The notes: generated from the sequence alone by a model not told the origin. 64,000 bases of DNA from Pararhizobium sp. A13 (GCF_040126305.1 NZ_CP149510.1:3049001-3113000), one strand, 5' to 3'. Positions 44,793 to 55,818 are shown, numbered from the stretch's first letter. Made by a program: numbers and translations.

Positions 44793-45311
44793 CTACGTGG
44801 CTGTCGCACCTGCAGCGTCCTGTTCAGCTATTCTGGACAGGGCTTGTGCGTACTCAGGAGCGAAGGTCGGCAGATTGGCCACCTGCAAGCGTTGCGCTTC
44901 CGCTTCGACATCCGCCTGGAAACCAGCAACAGAAAACAGCTCGATTTGGCTTACATAGAGGGCGTGAAGCCACACATGCTTGCGTACTACCGATAGTAAC
45001 GCGTGCTGTAACCCCCCATGGATTAACTGTCCGATCCCTTCAAGATATGAGGCGTATGCGTCAAGGTCTCCGCCAGCCTTGTCGTAGGACTCGTATGAAA
45101 TGTAATCGAGCCATAGCTGGCCATCCCCATCCTCCGCAAGGCCGCTTCTCACGTAGGCCTCTTCATCGTCCGGGTGGTGATAAGCGCCTCGATACTGCCG
45201 CGCGATCTCTAGTACGTCAGGGTCCACGATCACCCGGGGATAAATCGCCAGCTGCGATTCCATCTGATATGCACGCACAATTTTCCCCGGGAACCGCATT
45301 GGAGCGAGCAT
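44793..45311 (-). CDS. Unknown gene, 5'-truncated
   Basis: About 170 residues are plausible coding sequence (PRVIVDPDVLEIARQYRGAYHH, WLDYISYESYDKAGGDL). Upstream of 45311 the frame stays open but is the complement of the integrase, so the original N-terminus has been lost at the junction near 45310. It converges with the small gene downstream of fic. No family is recognised. Confidence 0.45.
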   Translation of the reverse strand: MLAPMRFPGKIVRAYQMESQLAIYPRVIVDPDVLEIARQYRGAYHHPDDEEAYVRSGLAEDGDGQLWLDYISYESYDKAGGDLDAYASYLEGIGQLIHGGLQHALLSVVRKHVWLHALYVSQIELFSVAGFQADVEAEAQRLQVANLPTFAPEYAQALSRIAEQDAAGATAT

Positions 45312-45932
45312 AAACTGAAAGAGCCGAAGGAACGGGTCCGCGAGCTTCAATTGGCTGAACAGCATGCGATTGATCATTCGATTAGAGAGGACTATCGGCC
45401 GTGGCACCTGTTTCTCCATTTGAGCGGCCGCCGTCTGAAGGAATCGCTGATCCGTTGGTCGGACGTTAATTGGGAAACTGGCGAGATCACGACGGCAGGC
45501 AAGGGCGACACGCGAGTCTGGACGCCGATGCCCCCGAGCATACGCGAGATACTCGAGTGCCTTGGCCGTCATCCTGAGTTCGTTTTCACATTTGTTGCCC
45601 GCCGCACACGCGAAGGGAAAGTCGCTGGAAAACGGTATCCGATAAAGTATCACGGCGTGCAGTCTCAGTGGCGGCGCGATCTGGCACGTTCCGGAGTCAA
45701 GAATTTCCGTTTACATGACCACCGCCACGACCGGGCGTCGAAGCTGCTTCGCGAGACCCGCAACCTCAAACTCGTACAGCGGGTGCTGAACCACTCCAAT
45801 ATCACTACCACCGCGAGATACGCGCACGTGATGGACGGCGAGGTGGCCCTCGCGCTCGAAAGCAGCGCGAAGTCCCGGAATCAGCCCCGAACTAACCCGG
45901 GCGATGAACTTCAAGGTCCGGATTTTGCATAA
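45312..45932 (+). pseudogene. Integrase remnant, C-terminal catalytic part
   Basis: About 205 residues of a tyrosine recombinase, with the first Arg in HLSGRRLKES, the His box in HDHRHDRAS and the Tyr in TTTARYAHVM. The N-terminal and core-binding domains are missing. The first in-frame candidate start is TTG at 45351, and the frame stays open further left. The catalytic part is preserved but the truncated protein should not recombine. It ends 42 bases before the right attachment repeat, so it is this element's own integrase. Confidence 0.88.
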
Positions 45933-45974
45933 CATTTCATTACCTTGACCGACTGCTTGGTAAGCAGTGGGTCA

Positions 45975-46023
45975 CTGCCTTCTAAGCAGGTTGTCGCAGG
46001 TTCGAGCCCTGCAGGGGTCGCCA
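45975..46023 (+). repeat. Right attachment repeat of element 2 (49 bp)
   Basis: Perfect copy of 40579-40627 without the 5' half of the tRNA. Confidence 0.95.
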
Positions 46024-46389
46024 AAACTTCAATAAATACCGACATCGCTCCGATAGGCACAATTTCGCATCTCGCAAAAATTATCGCGTGCTCGTCCTTG
46101 TGTCCAATCTCATCGAGCATTCGATGGCGGCGCTCCATGAGGGGCCGTTTCCCTTTTGCCGCTGTTAAATCGCCTCTGATCCCAATTGACGTCCGATCAA
46201 GCGGTTTTCTCGATCAGACATCCGTTTGCGGCTCGCAGCCCGACGCATTGGCGTCGGTGGCCCGGCTGCGCCGTGACGAGATATGCCATCGGCTGACATA
46301 AACTGCGAAAGACATCTCAATTTGGTTGCAATTGGTCGGTTACAGCTTGGCATCCGCCTCATGAGACCAATCTTTCGGAAGGAAACGTC
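46024..46389. other. Intergenic before ddl, no gene seen
   Basis: About 365 bases of backbone. It should hold the ddl promoter; no clear element was found. An open minus-strand frame here reads tRNA sequence and is not real. Confidence 0.4.
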
Positions 46390-47463
46390 ATGACCTCCAA
46401 ATTGCGCGTTGCTGTTCTCTTTGGCGGGCAATCCACGGAGCATGATGTTTCCATCCTTTCGGCTCGCAATGTCATCAAGGCAATCGACGTCGACAAATAT
46501 GAGATCATCCCGATTCTTATTGATCGAGCCGGGCAATGGTTGTTGATCGAACTGGTTGATGGCGCCCTGCCGGACCCCGTTGCCTATGTCGGGACAAGGG
46601 TTTGCTTGCTGCCCGGTGGTCGCGGTCTTCTTCTCGCTTTTGGCGGCCCCGCCGGTTCCAGCGAATTGCCTGTGATGGATATCCTGTTTCCCGTATTGCA
46701 CGGGATGCATGGCGAGGATGGGTCGGTCCAGGGGCTTGCCCAGATTGCGGGTGTTCCCTTGGTCGGCTGCGGCATCCTCGGATCGGCCATCGCCATCGAC
46801 AAGGACGTGGCAAAGCGTCTGTTGCGGGACGCGGGTTTGCCGGTCGCCCGCTCCATCACGGTTAGATCCGGCGAAAGCCCAATTTTCGAAGACGTCACAA
46901 ACATTTTGGGCTCGCCGATTTTCGTCAAGCCCGCGCGACAAGGCTCGTCGGTTGGTGTCAGCAAGGCGCGAACGGCCGGCGAATTTCACGTCGCGCTCGC
47001 CGAGGCGTTCAAGTTTGACACCAAGGTTCTCGTCGAGGAGTTCGTCCAGGCCCGCGAGATTGAATGCGCGGTACTTGAGAAGCCTGACGGCGCAATCGTG
47101 GTCTCCGTCGCCGGCGAGATCGTGACGGGCGAGGGGCACGGCTTCTACACCTATGAGGCAAAGTATCTGGACGAGACGGGAGCCACCATCAACATCCCGG
47201 CAGTGCTCCCCGAACAGACGGCGCAACATCTGCAGGACATGGCTAGGCGAGCGTTCGTCGCGCTGGGCTGCGAGGCGCTTGCTCGCGTCGATTTCTTCGT
47301 GCGGCCGGATATGAGCACGGTGATCAATGAGGTCAACACGATGCCAGGCTTCACCGATATCAGCATGTATCCGAAAGCGATGGCGGCGAGCGGGACGTCC
47401 TACCCTGAACTGATCGGCCGGCTGATCGAGCACGGATTGGCAAGAGCCAAACAGGCCCGCTGA
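46390..47463 (+). CDS. ddl: D-alanine-D-alanine ligase
   Basis: Cytoplasmic ATP-grasp enzyme that makes D-Ala-D-Ala for peptidoglycan. 357 residues. VLFGGQSTEHDVSILSA opens the protein, PVLHGMHGEDGSVQG is the catalytic loop, FVKPARQGSSVGVSKA is the ATP-grasp Lys/glycine segment, and FFVRPDMSTVINEVNTMPGFT holds the metal-binding Glu and Asn. The length fits the DdlA-type subfamily. The ATG follows AAGGAAACG. It lies alone, away from the cell-wall (dcw) cluster, so it may be a second Ddl. Confidence 0.95.
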   Translation: MTSKLRVAVLFGGQSTEHDVSILSARNVIKAIDVDKYEIIPILIDRAGQWLLIELVDGALPDPVAYVGTRVCLLPGGRGLLLAFGGPAGSSELPVMDILFPVLHGMHGEDGSVQGLAQIAGVPLVGCGILGSAIAIDKDVAKRLLRDAGLPVARSITVRSGESPIFEDVTNILGSPIFVKPARQGSSVGVSKARTAGEFHVALAEAFKFDTKVLVEEFVQAREIECAVLEKPDGAIVVSVAGEIVTGEGHGFYTYEAKYLDETGATINIPAVLPEQTAQHLQDMARRAFVALGCEALARVDFFVRPDMSTVINEVNTMPGFTDISMYPKAMAASGTSYPELIGRLIEHGLARAKQAR

Positions 47464-47494
47464 TCGTCGGCGATGTTGTTGTGGAACCAAGTTT

Positions 47495-47670
47495 TTGCCA
47501 GTGCGTTCAGGTGGCTTGGACCCGGTTTTCGGCCATATCTTTCCCGCCACGCAAATAGTCTATCTGGTCATCATCGCCCGCTTCTGTGGTGCGATTTTCT
47601 TCGGCGGACTGATCGGCTTCGAACGCGAGGAAAGCGGGAGGAGGCCTGCAAGTCGAAGGTCGTGCCGCCT
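47495..47670 (+). pseudogene. MgtC/SapB-like N-terminal fragment
   Basis: A short run, YLVIIARFCGAIFFGGLIGFER, matches the first transmembrane region of MgtC-type proteins, followed by EESGRRP. The rest of the open frame looks noncoding. Probably the 5' stub of a deleted gene. Confidence 0.5.
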
Positions 47671-47720
47671 GCCGAATCAAAGAGCAGCTTCGGGAAAGAC
47701 AAGCATCGGCAGCCCAAATC

Positions 47721-47762
47721 CTAAAAAAAACGGACCGAAGGCATGTCTGCCGTTCGGCCCGT
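47721..47762 (-). terminator. Hairpin with T-run on the minus strand
   Basis: ACGGACCGAAGGC pairs with GCCGTTCGGCCCGT (two mismatches). Eight A's on the plus strand precede it, giving a T-run after the hairpin on the minus strand. No minus-strand gene reads into it, so it may be an orphan of a deleted gene, or a stem limiting read-through. Confidence 0.4.
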
Positions 47763-47903
47763 CCGGTAAAGGTCGGATAGGGGAATTTCCAGACATCCGC
47801 AGGCCGAGCAGCACTGCGAATGGGAGGTCTCTTACCACCTCATCATGCCCCGAACGCCCACATTTCATTTGACATAAAGCGCAGAAGATTTGACATTTTT
47901 ACC

Positions 47904-48878
47904 ATGCCGCAAAAAGAGCCATCCGAACACGGCGTTTCTGTCGTCATCGTTGTCCTGCCGGAATCGTCGATCATGTCGCTCGCTTCCGTGCTGGATCCGA
48001 TGCGCGCAGCAAATCGCGTCGCCGGGAAAGTGCTCTTCCGATGGAGAATTCTCTCTCCCGATGGTGAGCCGGTTCTTCTGACCTGCGGTGTCTCGATCGC
48101 CGTCGACGGCGTGTTTTCGGCGCGCGCGGCGGGCGATTTTCTGCTGGTGATCGGTGGCTTCAATCTGGAGCGCCACGCGGGCAAGGCGTTCATCGCCGGC
48201 CTGCAGACCTGCGCACGGCATTTTCCCGTCGTGGCCGGTATCGAATCAGGCTGCTGGCTGCTGGCACGCTCCGGTCTCGTCAATGGACGCTCGGCAACGG
48301 CGCATTGGGAGGAACTGGAGGATTTCGCTCTGACGTTTCCCGACGTGTCGGTCAAGGCCGATCGTTTCGTCACCGACGGCAAATTCTGGACCTCGGGTGG
48401 GGCGTCGCCAACCTTCGACATGATGCTGCACATGATCAGGCAGCGATTCGGCTCGGCCGTTGCGCTCGATGTGGCGAGCATCTTCGTCTATGACGAAACG
48501 CATGCGCCATCGGACGCGCAGCCGCTGGTCTCGCTCGGCCGCATGGAAGCGCTCGATCCGGAACTGGCTCGCGCCATCCGGCTGATGGAACGCACGCTCG
48601 ACCGGCCGCTGTCGATCGCAGCGCTTGCCCTGCGAGCCGGCCAATCCCGTCGCAAGCTCGAAATGCGCTTTGCCAAGGCGCTCGGCGTGAGCCCCGGCAC
48701 TTACTATCTGCGGCTTCGCCTGCAGGCGGCACATCGGCTGGTCAGCGATACGGAGTTGAGTGTCCGCGACATCGCACTTCGCTGCGGCTTCGACAGCCTG
48801 TCGTCCTTCTCCCGCGCCTTCAAGCATCAATACGGCGAAAGCCCGCTGAAACTGCGGCAAGGCAAGGGGCGTCAATGA
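47904..48878 (+). CDS. GlxA-type AraC-family transcription regulator with DJ-1/PfpI domain
   Basis: 324 residues from the ATG at 47904. The N-terminal part (about 1-190) is a DJ-1/PfpI (GATase1-like) fold: VSVVIVVLPESSIMSLASVL, DFLLVIGGFNLE, VVAGIESGCWLLARSGLVNG (the Cys-containing nucleophile-elbow position) and GKFWTSGGASPTFDMMLH. The C-terminal 100 residues are an AraC DNA-binding domain with two helix-turn-helices (SIAALALRAGQSRRKLEMRF and SVRDIALRCGFDSLSSFSRAF). GlxA-type regulators control amine or choline-like catabolism; the ligand here is unknown. Confidence 0.88.
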   Translation: MPQKEPSEHGVSVVIVVLPESSIMSLASVLDPMRAANRVAGKVLFRWRILSPDGEPVLLTCGVSIAVDGVFSARAAGDFLLVIGGFNLERHAGKAFIAGLQTCARHFPVVAGIESGCWLLARSGLVNGRSATAHWEELEDFALTFPDVSVKADRFVTDGKFWTSGGASPTFDMMLHMIRQRFGSAVALDVASIFVYDETHAPSDAQPLVSLGRMEALDPELARAIRLMERTLDRPLSIAALALRAGQSRRKLEMRFAKALGVSPGTYYLRLRLQAAHRLVSDTELSVRDIALRCGFDSLSSFSRAFKHQYGESPLKLRQGKGRQ

Positions 48879-48942
48879 CAGGCTTCATCGCGAAAAAATC
48901 AACGTCTCCACCGTCATGGCTATGGTCTGGAATGCCCGAGGT

Positions 48943-48998
48943 TGTCACCCATGTCTTAGTAGGGACAAACTGTCACCTATGTCTCCGGGTCGGACAAA
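48943..48998. repeat. Two-unit 28-bp direct repeat, insertion-sequence end remnant
   Basis: TGTCACC(C/T)ATGTCT recurs at 28-base spacing, each followed by GGACAA. Paired short repeats of this kind occur at IS ends (IS481-like in my recollection). No transposase is present, so it would be a leftover. Confidence 0.5.
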
Positions 48999-49005
48999 GA
49001 TTTTA

Positions 49006-49081
49006 TGGTGAGCGCGCAGGGATTCGAACCCTGGACCTACTGATTAAAAGTCAGTTGCTCTACCGGCTGAGCTACGCGCTC
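49006..49081 (-). tRNA. tRNA-Lys (TTT)
   Basis: Minus strand: acceptor GAGCGCG with CGCGCTC, discriminator A and encoded CCA; anticodon loop CTTTTAA. T arm CAGGGTTCGAATCCCTG. 76 bases. Confidence 0.96.
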
Positions 49082-49122
49082 CCAGAAACCGGGGCGTTTC
49101 GTGCCCGGCGGAAGTGGGCGGA

Positions 49123-49151
49123 CATATGCACAGCGGGCTTGTTTTGGTCAA
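49123..49151 (-). promoter_or_regulatory. Promoter of tRNA-Lys
   Basis: Minus strand: TTGACC, 17-base spacer, CATATG, about 40 bases upstream of the tRNA. Good -35, weaker -10. Confidence 0.5.
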
Positions 49152-49276
49152 CCCAAAAAACAGGCGAAAAGTGTAAATTCGATGATTTGCAAGGAGATCG
49201 CCAAAAGGTGATTGGTTTGGCGGCGACATCGGCGCTAAGACGGCGCGAGCGTGTTGCAGGCTGGAGTTCTTAACTG

Positions 49277-50026
49277 GTGTCGATCGCTGATATTTCCGTC
49301 TGGACCGCCATTTTGGCGGGCGCGCTGTCCTTTCTGTCGCCCTGTGTACTGCCGTTGGTGCCACCCTATCTCTGTTATATGGCGGGCATTTCGGTCGATC
49401 AGTTTCGCGGCGGCGAAAGTGAGGCCGCCATTGCCGGCACGCGGCGCGCGGTGTTCGGAGCGGCCTTCTTCTTCACGCTGGGCTTTGCCACCGTCTTCGT
49501 GGCGCTCGGGGCAGGGGCGTCCACCATCGGCCTCGTGCTGCGCCAGCATATCGACATCCTGTCGCGCATTGGCGGCATCGTGATCATTATCATGGGCCTG
49601 CATTTCCTCGGTGTCTTGCGTATCGGCCTGCTCGGGCGGGAGGCGCGTTTCCAGGGTGGCGGAAAGCCAGCGACGCTGTCCGGCGCCTATATTATGGGGC
49701 TTGCCTTCGCCTTCGGCTGGACGCCCTGCATCGGCCCCGTGCTCGGTACGATTCTGGGGGTGGCCGCCGCGCGCGATACGGTCGGCGATGGCGCGATGCT
49801 GCTGGCGGTCTATTCGCTGGGCCTGGCGATCCCCTTCTGGATCGCCGCCGGGTTCTCCGGCGCTTTCATGAGGTTCCTGTCGCGCTTCCGCCGCCATCTC
49901 GGCCTGGTGGAAAAGCTGATGGGAGTCTTCCTGATCCTTGCGGGCCTTGCCTTCGTCTTCGGCTTCATCAGTTCGATGGCGATCTGGTTCCAGGAGACCT
50001 TTCCTGTGCTGATGCAAATCGGCTAA
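49277..50026 (+). CDS. ccdA: Cytochrome c biogenesis protein CcdA
   Basis: Inner-membrane thiol-disulfide transporter that passes electrons to periplasmic thioredoxins for cytochrome c maturation. 249 residues, six helices. The two redox Cys are in LSFLSPCVLPLVPPYL (helix 1) and FGWTPCIGPVLGTIL (helix 4), as in the CcdA/DsbD family. It uses a GTG start. The next gene begins 33 bases later. Confidence 0.95.
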   Translation: MSIADISVWTAILAGALSFLSPCVLPLVPPYLCYMAGISVDQFRGGESEAAIAGTRRAVFGAAFFFTLGFATVFVALGAGASTIGLVLRQHIDILSRIGGIVIIIMGLHFLGVLRIGLLGREARFQGGGKPATLSGAYIMGLAFAFGWTPCIGPVLGTILGVAAARDTVGDGAMLLAVYSLGLAIPFWIAAGFSGAFMRFLSRFRRHLGLVEKLMGVFLILAGLAFVFGFISSMAIWFQETFPVLMQIG

Positions 50027-50059
50027 GCACAGGCTTCACACAGAGGCTCCGCGGAAAAG

Positions 50060-51037
50060 ATGGCCGAAATATCCGGTTTGGTATTACCGTTCTTCGGTCT
50101 GATCTTCCTTGGCTATCTGACAGCCAGGGTGGCAAGGAATCCTGCCGGTGAGGGTGCGGGCGATGCCATGGGTTGGCTCAATACGTTCATCATCTATCTG
50201 GCACTGCCGGCGCTTTTCTTCAAACTGGTGTCGAAGACGCCAATCGAGCAACTCACACGATTCGATTTCGTCTTCGCCTCGATCTGCACCACCTATACGG
50301 TCTTCGCGCTCGTTTTTGGCGCGGGTTACCTCGTCCGCCGCAATTCGCTTGCCGAATCAACGGTGCAGGGATTGGCCGGCGCCTATGGCAACATCGGCTA
50401 TATGGGACCGGGTCTCGCGCTCTTGGCGCTCGGCGAACCGGCAGCCGTGCCGGTGGCGTTGATCTTCTGCTTCGAGAACGTGCTGCATTTCATGGTGGCG
50501 CCCGCGATGATGGCGCTGGCGGGCGGTGAGAAGAGTTCGCCAGGCAAGCTCGTTTTCGGCATTGCCCGCAAAATCCTGCTGCACCCGTTCATCCTGTCGA
50601 CGATTACCGGCGTGATAGCGGCTTCTGTTTCGTTCCAGCCGCCGTTGCCGGTTCAACGGCTGATTGACTATCTCGCGCAGGCAGCCGCACCTTGCGCCCT
50701 GTTTGCCATGGGCGCGACGCTGGCGCTACGGCCGCTGAAGCGTATCCCCGCCGAGCTCGGCTACATCGTTCCAGCGAAACTCATGCTTCATCCGGTGCTG
50801 ATGTACCTGGTTCTGAGTTTTGTCGGTAATTTCGAGACGGTCTGGGTGCAGACAGCCGTGCTGCTGGCCTCGCTGCCGACGGCGACCAACGTCTTCGTCA
50901 TCGGCCAGCAATATGGTGTCTGGCAGGAGCGGGCATCGGCGACGATCCTGATCACCACCGTCCTGTCGGTTGCCACGGTAACGGCGCTGCTTTACCTGAT
51001 CGGTTCAGGCGCGCTGCCAGCCGATCTTTTCCCGTAA
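50060..51037 (+). CDS. AEC-family transporter (auxin efflux carrier type)
   Basis: Integral membrane permease of 325 residues with about ten helices in two inverted halves (PFFGLIFLGYLTARVA; LAGAYGNIGYMGPGLALLAL; ATNVFVIGQQYGVWQERAS). Motifs GNIGYMGPGL and PTATNVFVIGQQY are family hallmarks. Substrates in bacteria are malate, other organic acids or unknown. GGAAAAG precedes the ATG. Its 3' end overlaps the convergent monooxygenase gene by 33 bases. Confidence 0.88.
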   Translation: MAEISGLVLPFFGLIFLGYLTARVARNPAGEGAGDAMGWLNTFIIYLALPALFFKLVSKTPIEQLTRFDFVFASICTTYTVFALVFGAGYLVRRNSLAESTVQGLAGAYGNIGYMGPGLALLALGEPAAVPVALIFCFENVLHFMVAPAMMALAGGEKSSPGKLVFGIARKILLHPFILSTITGVIAASVSFQPPLPVQRLIDYLAQAAAPCALFAMGATLALRPLKRIPAELGYIVPAKLMLHPVLMYLVLSFVGNFETVWVQTAVLLASLPTATNVFVIGQQYGVWQERASATILITTVLSVATVTALLYLIGSGALPADLFP

Positions 51038-52210
51038 GGAACTGTGCAGCGTTTGCAAGGCGCTGCCGGGGTTCAGCCCCTCGTGCATCATCAGATTGCG
51101 TAGCAGCGGAACGCTGGCAAGAGCCTGCAGCCCGGCCGCGCGCAGCATCTGCACCGGCAGGAAATCGGACAGCAGTGACCGGTTGAGCAGATCGACACTG
51201 ACGGTACGGGTCAGGATATCGGCTCGCCGTTTGCGGTCATAACGTGCGCCAAAATCGTCCGGGATGGTCGGGAGGTCGGAAAGCAGCGAGGTCGCCGCCA
51301 TGATGTCGCGAAGGCTGAGGTTCAGTCCCTGCGCGCCGATCGGCGGGAAGGCATGTGCCGCCTCGCCGATGAGAATGGCGCGGTCCCTGCCGAAAGCCTT
51401 GGCAGCCATGCCGGAGAGCGGGAAGGATTGCGCCGTGCCTTCGATAGTGACTTTGCCCAGGATAGACTGCATGCACTGTTCCACCGCCAGCGAGAGTTCC
51501 TCGGATGAAAGCGCCAACGTTGCTGCGGCGGCGTCCGGCTTTTGCACCCAGACGAGGCTCGAACGCGGACCGGGCAGCGGTACTTGCGTGACCGGACCGT
51601 CCGGCGTGTGGAACTCGGTCGAGATGTTCTGGTGCGGGACCTGATGAGCGAAGTTGAGCACCACGGCGCTTTGCGGATAGGACCAGTTGCGGACGTTTAT
51701 ACCGGCCGCCCCGCGCACTCTGGATTTTCGTCCATCGGCGCCGACGACGAGATCGGCGGTGACGGCGCGGCCGTCGTTGAGGGTCAGGGTCGCCCTGTTG
51801 GCGTCGAATTCGATCTGCGCCAGGCTGGCGACAAGGCGTGTGAGCGACGGGCGGGTTTCGGCCTCGTTTTCCAGCAGCGATAGGAAGGGCGCATTGGGGA
51901 TATTGTAGCCAAAAGCGTCGAGGCCCACTTCGGCGGCATGAAAGGTCACGGTCGGTGCACGCAGCAACCTGCTGGTGCCGTCAATAATGCGCATGGTGGA
52001 GAGCGGTGCCGCCAAAGGTTCGATCGCATCCCAGAGGCCCAGTTGCCGCACAAGATCAAGAGAGCGATCCATCAGCGCCGTCGTGCGCCCGTCGGGGCGT
52101 GCGGGCACCGGTGCGATCAGCACGACGCTACGCCCGGAATCGGTCAAGGCGAGGGCGGCGAGCGATCCGGCAAGCCCGGCGCCGACAACCGCGATTTCGA
52201 AGTGATCCAT
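51005..52210 (-). CDS. FAD-dependent monooxygenase, UbiH/UbiF/Coq6 family
   Basis: Hydroxylase of the ubiquinone ring, 401 residues. The FAD-binding start is EIAVVGAGLAGSLAALAL (GxGxxG); the second FAD region is DLVVGADGRKSRVRGA near 155; the third is RAILIGEAAHAFPPIGAQGLNL near 275, where the usual GD is GE. Which ring position it modifies cannot be told from sequence alone. Convergent with the AEC gene, sharing 33 bases. Confidence 0.85.
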   Translation of the reverse strand: MDHFEIAVVGAGLAGSLAALALTDSGRSVVLIAPVPARPDGRTTALMDRSLDLVRQLGLWDAIEPLAAPLSTMRIIDGTSRLLRAPTVTFHAAEVGLDAFGYNIPNAPFLSLLENEAETRPSLTRLVASLAQIEFDANRATLTLNDGRAVTADLVVGADGRKSRVRGAAGINVRNWSYPQSAVVLNFAHQVPHQNISTEFHTPDGPVTQVPLPGPRSSLVWVQKPDAAAATLALSSEELSLAVEQCMQSILGKVTIEGTAQSFPLSGMAAKAFGRDRAILIGEAAHAFPPIGAQGLNLSLRDIMAATSLLSDLPTIPDDFGARYDRKRRADILTRTVSVDLLNRSLLSDFLPVQMLRAAGLQALASVPLLRNLMMHEGLNPGSALQTLHSSLREKIGWQRA

Positions 52211-52489
52211 GACGTTCGTTTCCTGCTCGTGCTTGACGATGAACCAATCTTACCCGCCACCGCCCATGATGGGAATGGGGTGATGTGGCACAGGCGGCCG
52301 GGATGCGTCCACAGCTGATTCCCGCGCTTTTTGAAGGGCCTGTGATTTTTGCTGGCAGCCAAACTGAAACGGTGCATATTACCGCCAACACCGCGCGACA
52401 AGGCGGGTAAGGGAGCGTGGGCCCTCAACAGCGGCGGGTTTAGCATGCTTCGGGGGAAAGCGCAGAGTAAGGACAGGGTGCGTCTGCCA

Positions 52490-53215
52490 ATGAAGTTTTT
52501 CAATTACAAGCGCGTGCCCTACGCCGAAATCCGTGCCTTCTCCGTCCATATCCTCACTGCATCGGGCTCCTTCCTGGCCTTTCTCGGCGTTGTTGCCGCG
52601 GCCGAGCACCGGTTCGTCGACATGTTCTGGTGGCTGGGTCTTGCGCTGGCCGTCGATGGCATTGATGGGCCGATCGCGCGGAAAGTGCGGGTCAAGGAAG
52701 TGCTGCCGAACTGGTCCGGCGATACGCTCGACAACGTGATAGATTACGTCACTTACGTCCTCCTGCCGGCCTTCGCGCTCTATCAGAGCGGCATGATCGG
52801 CGAACCCTGGTCCTTCGTCGCCGCCGGCGCCATCGTGATGTCGAGCGCGATCTATTACGCCGACATGGGCATGAAGACGGACGAATATTTCTTCTCCGGC
52901 TTTCCCGTCGTCTGGAACATGGTGGTGTTCACGCTGTTCGTCATCGACGCCAGCGAGATCGCGGCTTCGATCGTGGTCTTCGTCTCGGTCTTCCTGACCT
53001 TCATGCCGATCAATTTCCTTCATCCGGTCCGTGTCCAGCGGTTGCGATCGCTCAATCTTGCCGTCTTTGCCGTCTGGTCGGTGCTCGGCATCTACGCGCT
53101 GCTGCTGCATTTCGACACGCCCGGATGGGTCGTCGCCGGCGTTGTCGGCACCGGCCTTTATCTCTACGTCATTGGCTTTATCTTGCAGATATTTCCCCGT
53201 CTCGGGCGGGGTTGA
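52490..53215 (+). CDS. pcs: Phosphatidylcholine synthase
   Basis: Makes phosphatidylcholine directly from choline and CDP-diacylglycerol in the inner membrane, a pathway typical of rhizobia, agrobacteria and brucellae. 241 residues with eight hydrophobic segments. The CDP-alcohol phosphotransferase motif is modified as in Pcs: DGPIARK, then NWSGDTLDNVIDY (D-G-x2-A-R ... G-x3-D-x3-D). The start MKFFNYKRVPYAEIRAFSVH matches what I recall of rhizobial Pcs closely; a longer frame from 52445 or 52349 lacks support. Ten bases later the quinone oxidoreductase gene starts. Confidence 0.96.
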   Translation: MKFFNYKRVPYAEIRAFSVHILTASGSFLAFLGVVAAAEHRFVDMFWWLGLALAVDGIDGPIARKVRVKEVLPNWSGDTLDNVIDYVTYVLLPAFALYQSGMIGEPWSFVAAGAIVMSSAIYYADMGMKTDEYFFSGFPVVWNMVVFTLFVIDASEIAASIVVFVSVFLTFMPINFLHPVRVQRLRSLNLAVFAVWSVLGIYALLLHFDTPGWVVAGVVGTGLYLYVIGFILQIFPRLGRG

Positions 53216-53224
53216 GGAGGTTTC

Positions 53225-54202
53225 ATGGCACAGGCCATTATGGTGCGCGCGCTTGGCGGGCCGGATGTTCTGAAAATCGAGGGGATCACGCTGACGCCGC
53301 CCCGCCCGGGCGAAGTCCAGATTCGCCAGGTCGCCGTCGGCGTGAACTTCATCGACGTCTATTTTCGCACCGGCCTCTATAAATCCACCGAGGGACTTCC
53401 CTTCATTCCGGGCAAGGAGGGCGCAGGCATCGTCACGGCAGTAGGCGATGGCGTCAGCACCTTCGCAGTCGGCGACCGTGTGGCCTATGCCTCCTCCGAC
53501 GGTGCCTATAGCAGCGAGCGTAACATCGACGTTTCGCAGCTCGTCAGGGTACCTGATGATATCAGGCTGGAAACGGCAGCGGCGATGATGCTGAAAGGCA
53601 TGACGGCTCAGTATCTGCTCAATCAGACTTTCAAGGTCGGTCCGGAAACCACCCTGCTGTTCCATGCAGCCGCAGGCGGTGTCGGCCTGATCGCCGGACA
53701 ATGGGCGAAGGCGCTCGGCGCAACGGTGATCGGCACGGCCGGCTCACAGGAGAAGATCGACCTCGCGCTCGCCCATGGTTATGACCACGTCATCAACTAC
53801 AGCACGGATAATTTCGTCGCCCAGGTCAAGGAGATCACCAACGGCAAGGGTGTCGATGTCGTTTATGATTCGGTCGGCCGCGATACGTTTCCGGCATCGC
53901 TCGACTGCATCAAGCCGCGTGGTCTCTGGGTCAGCTTCGGCAATTCCTCCGGGCCGGTCGAAGGCGTCAATATCGGCATCCTGGCGCAAAAGGGATCCTT
54001 GTTTGCAACGCGGCCGACCCTGTTCAGCTACGTCTCGACGCGGCCTGCTCTGGAGGCGTGTGCAAACTCCCTGTTTGATGTTGTGCAAAGCAACAAAGTG
54101 CGTATCAATATCAACCAGACCTATGCGCTTGCCGATGCAAGCAAGGCGCATACGGATCTCGAAGCAAGAAAAACGAGTGGAACAACGTTGCTGATTCCGT
54201 GA
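53225..54202 (+). CDS. qorA: Quinone oxidoreductase (zinc-free MDR family)
   Basis: NADPH-dependent one-electron quinone reductase of the zeta-crystallin type. 325 residues: the MDR fold with VGVNFIDVYFRTGLY, PGKEGAGIVTAVGDGV and the nucleotide-binding FHAAAGGVGLIAGQWAKALGA; no zinc-binding Cys/His set. It ends with the family tail LADASKAHTDLEARKTSGTTLL. GAGGAGG precedes the ATG, so translation is strong. It follows pcs by nine bases. Confidence 0.93.
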   Translation: MAQAIMVRALGGPDVLKIEGITLTPPRPGEVQIRQVAVGVNFIDVYFRTGLYKSTEGLPFIPGKEGAGIVTAVGDGVSTFAVGDRVAYASSDGAYSSERNIDVSQLVRVPDDIRLETAAAMMLKGMTAQYLLNQTFKVGPETTLLFHAAAGGVGLIAGQWAKALGATVIGTAGSQEKIDLALAHGYDHVINYSTDNFVAQVKEITNGKGVDVVYDSVGRDTFPASLDCIKPRGLWVSFGNSSGPVEGVNIGILAQKGSLFATRPTLFSYVSTRPALEACANSLFDVVQSNKVRININQTYALADASKAHTDLEARKTSGTTLLIP

Positions 54203-54254
54203 GAGAAGCCGAAAAAGGCAGACAGGGCAGCAAGATAAAGAAAATGAGGGCGGC

Positions 54255-55818
<1,564 letters not shown>

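Noticed and set aside
45911..46138. 75-codon minus-strand frame at the right attachment site
   Set aside because: It reads antisense through the tRNA-Arg fragment; a known kind of spurious prediction.
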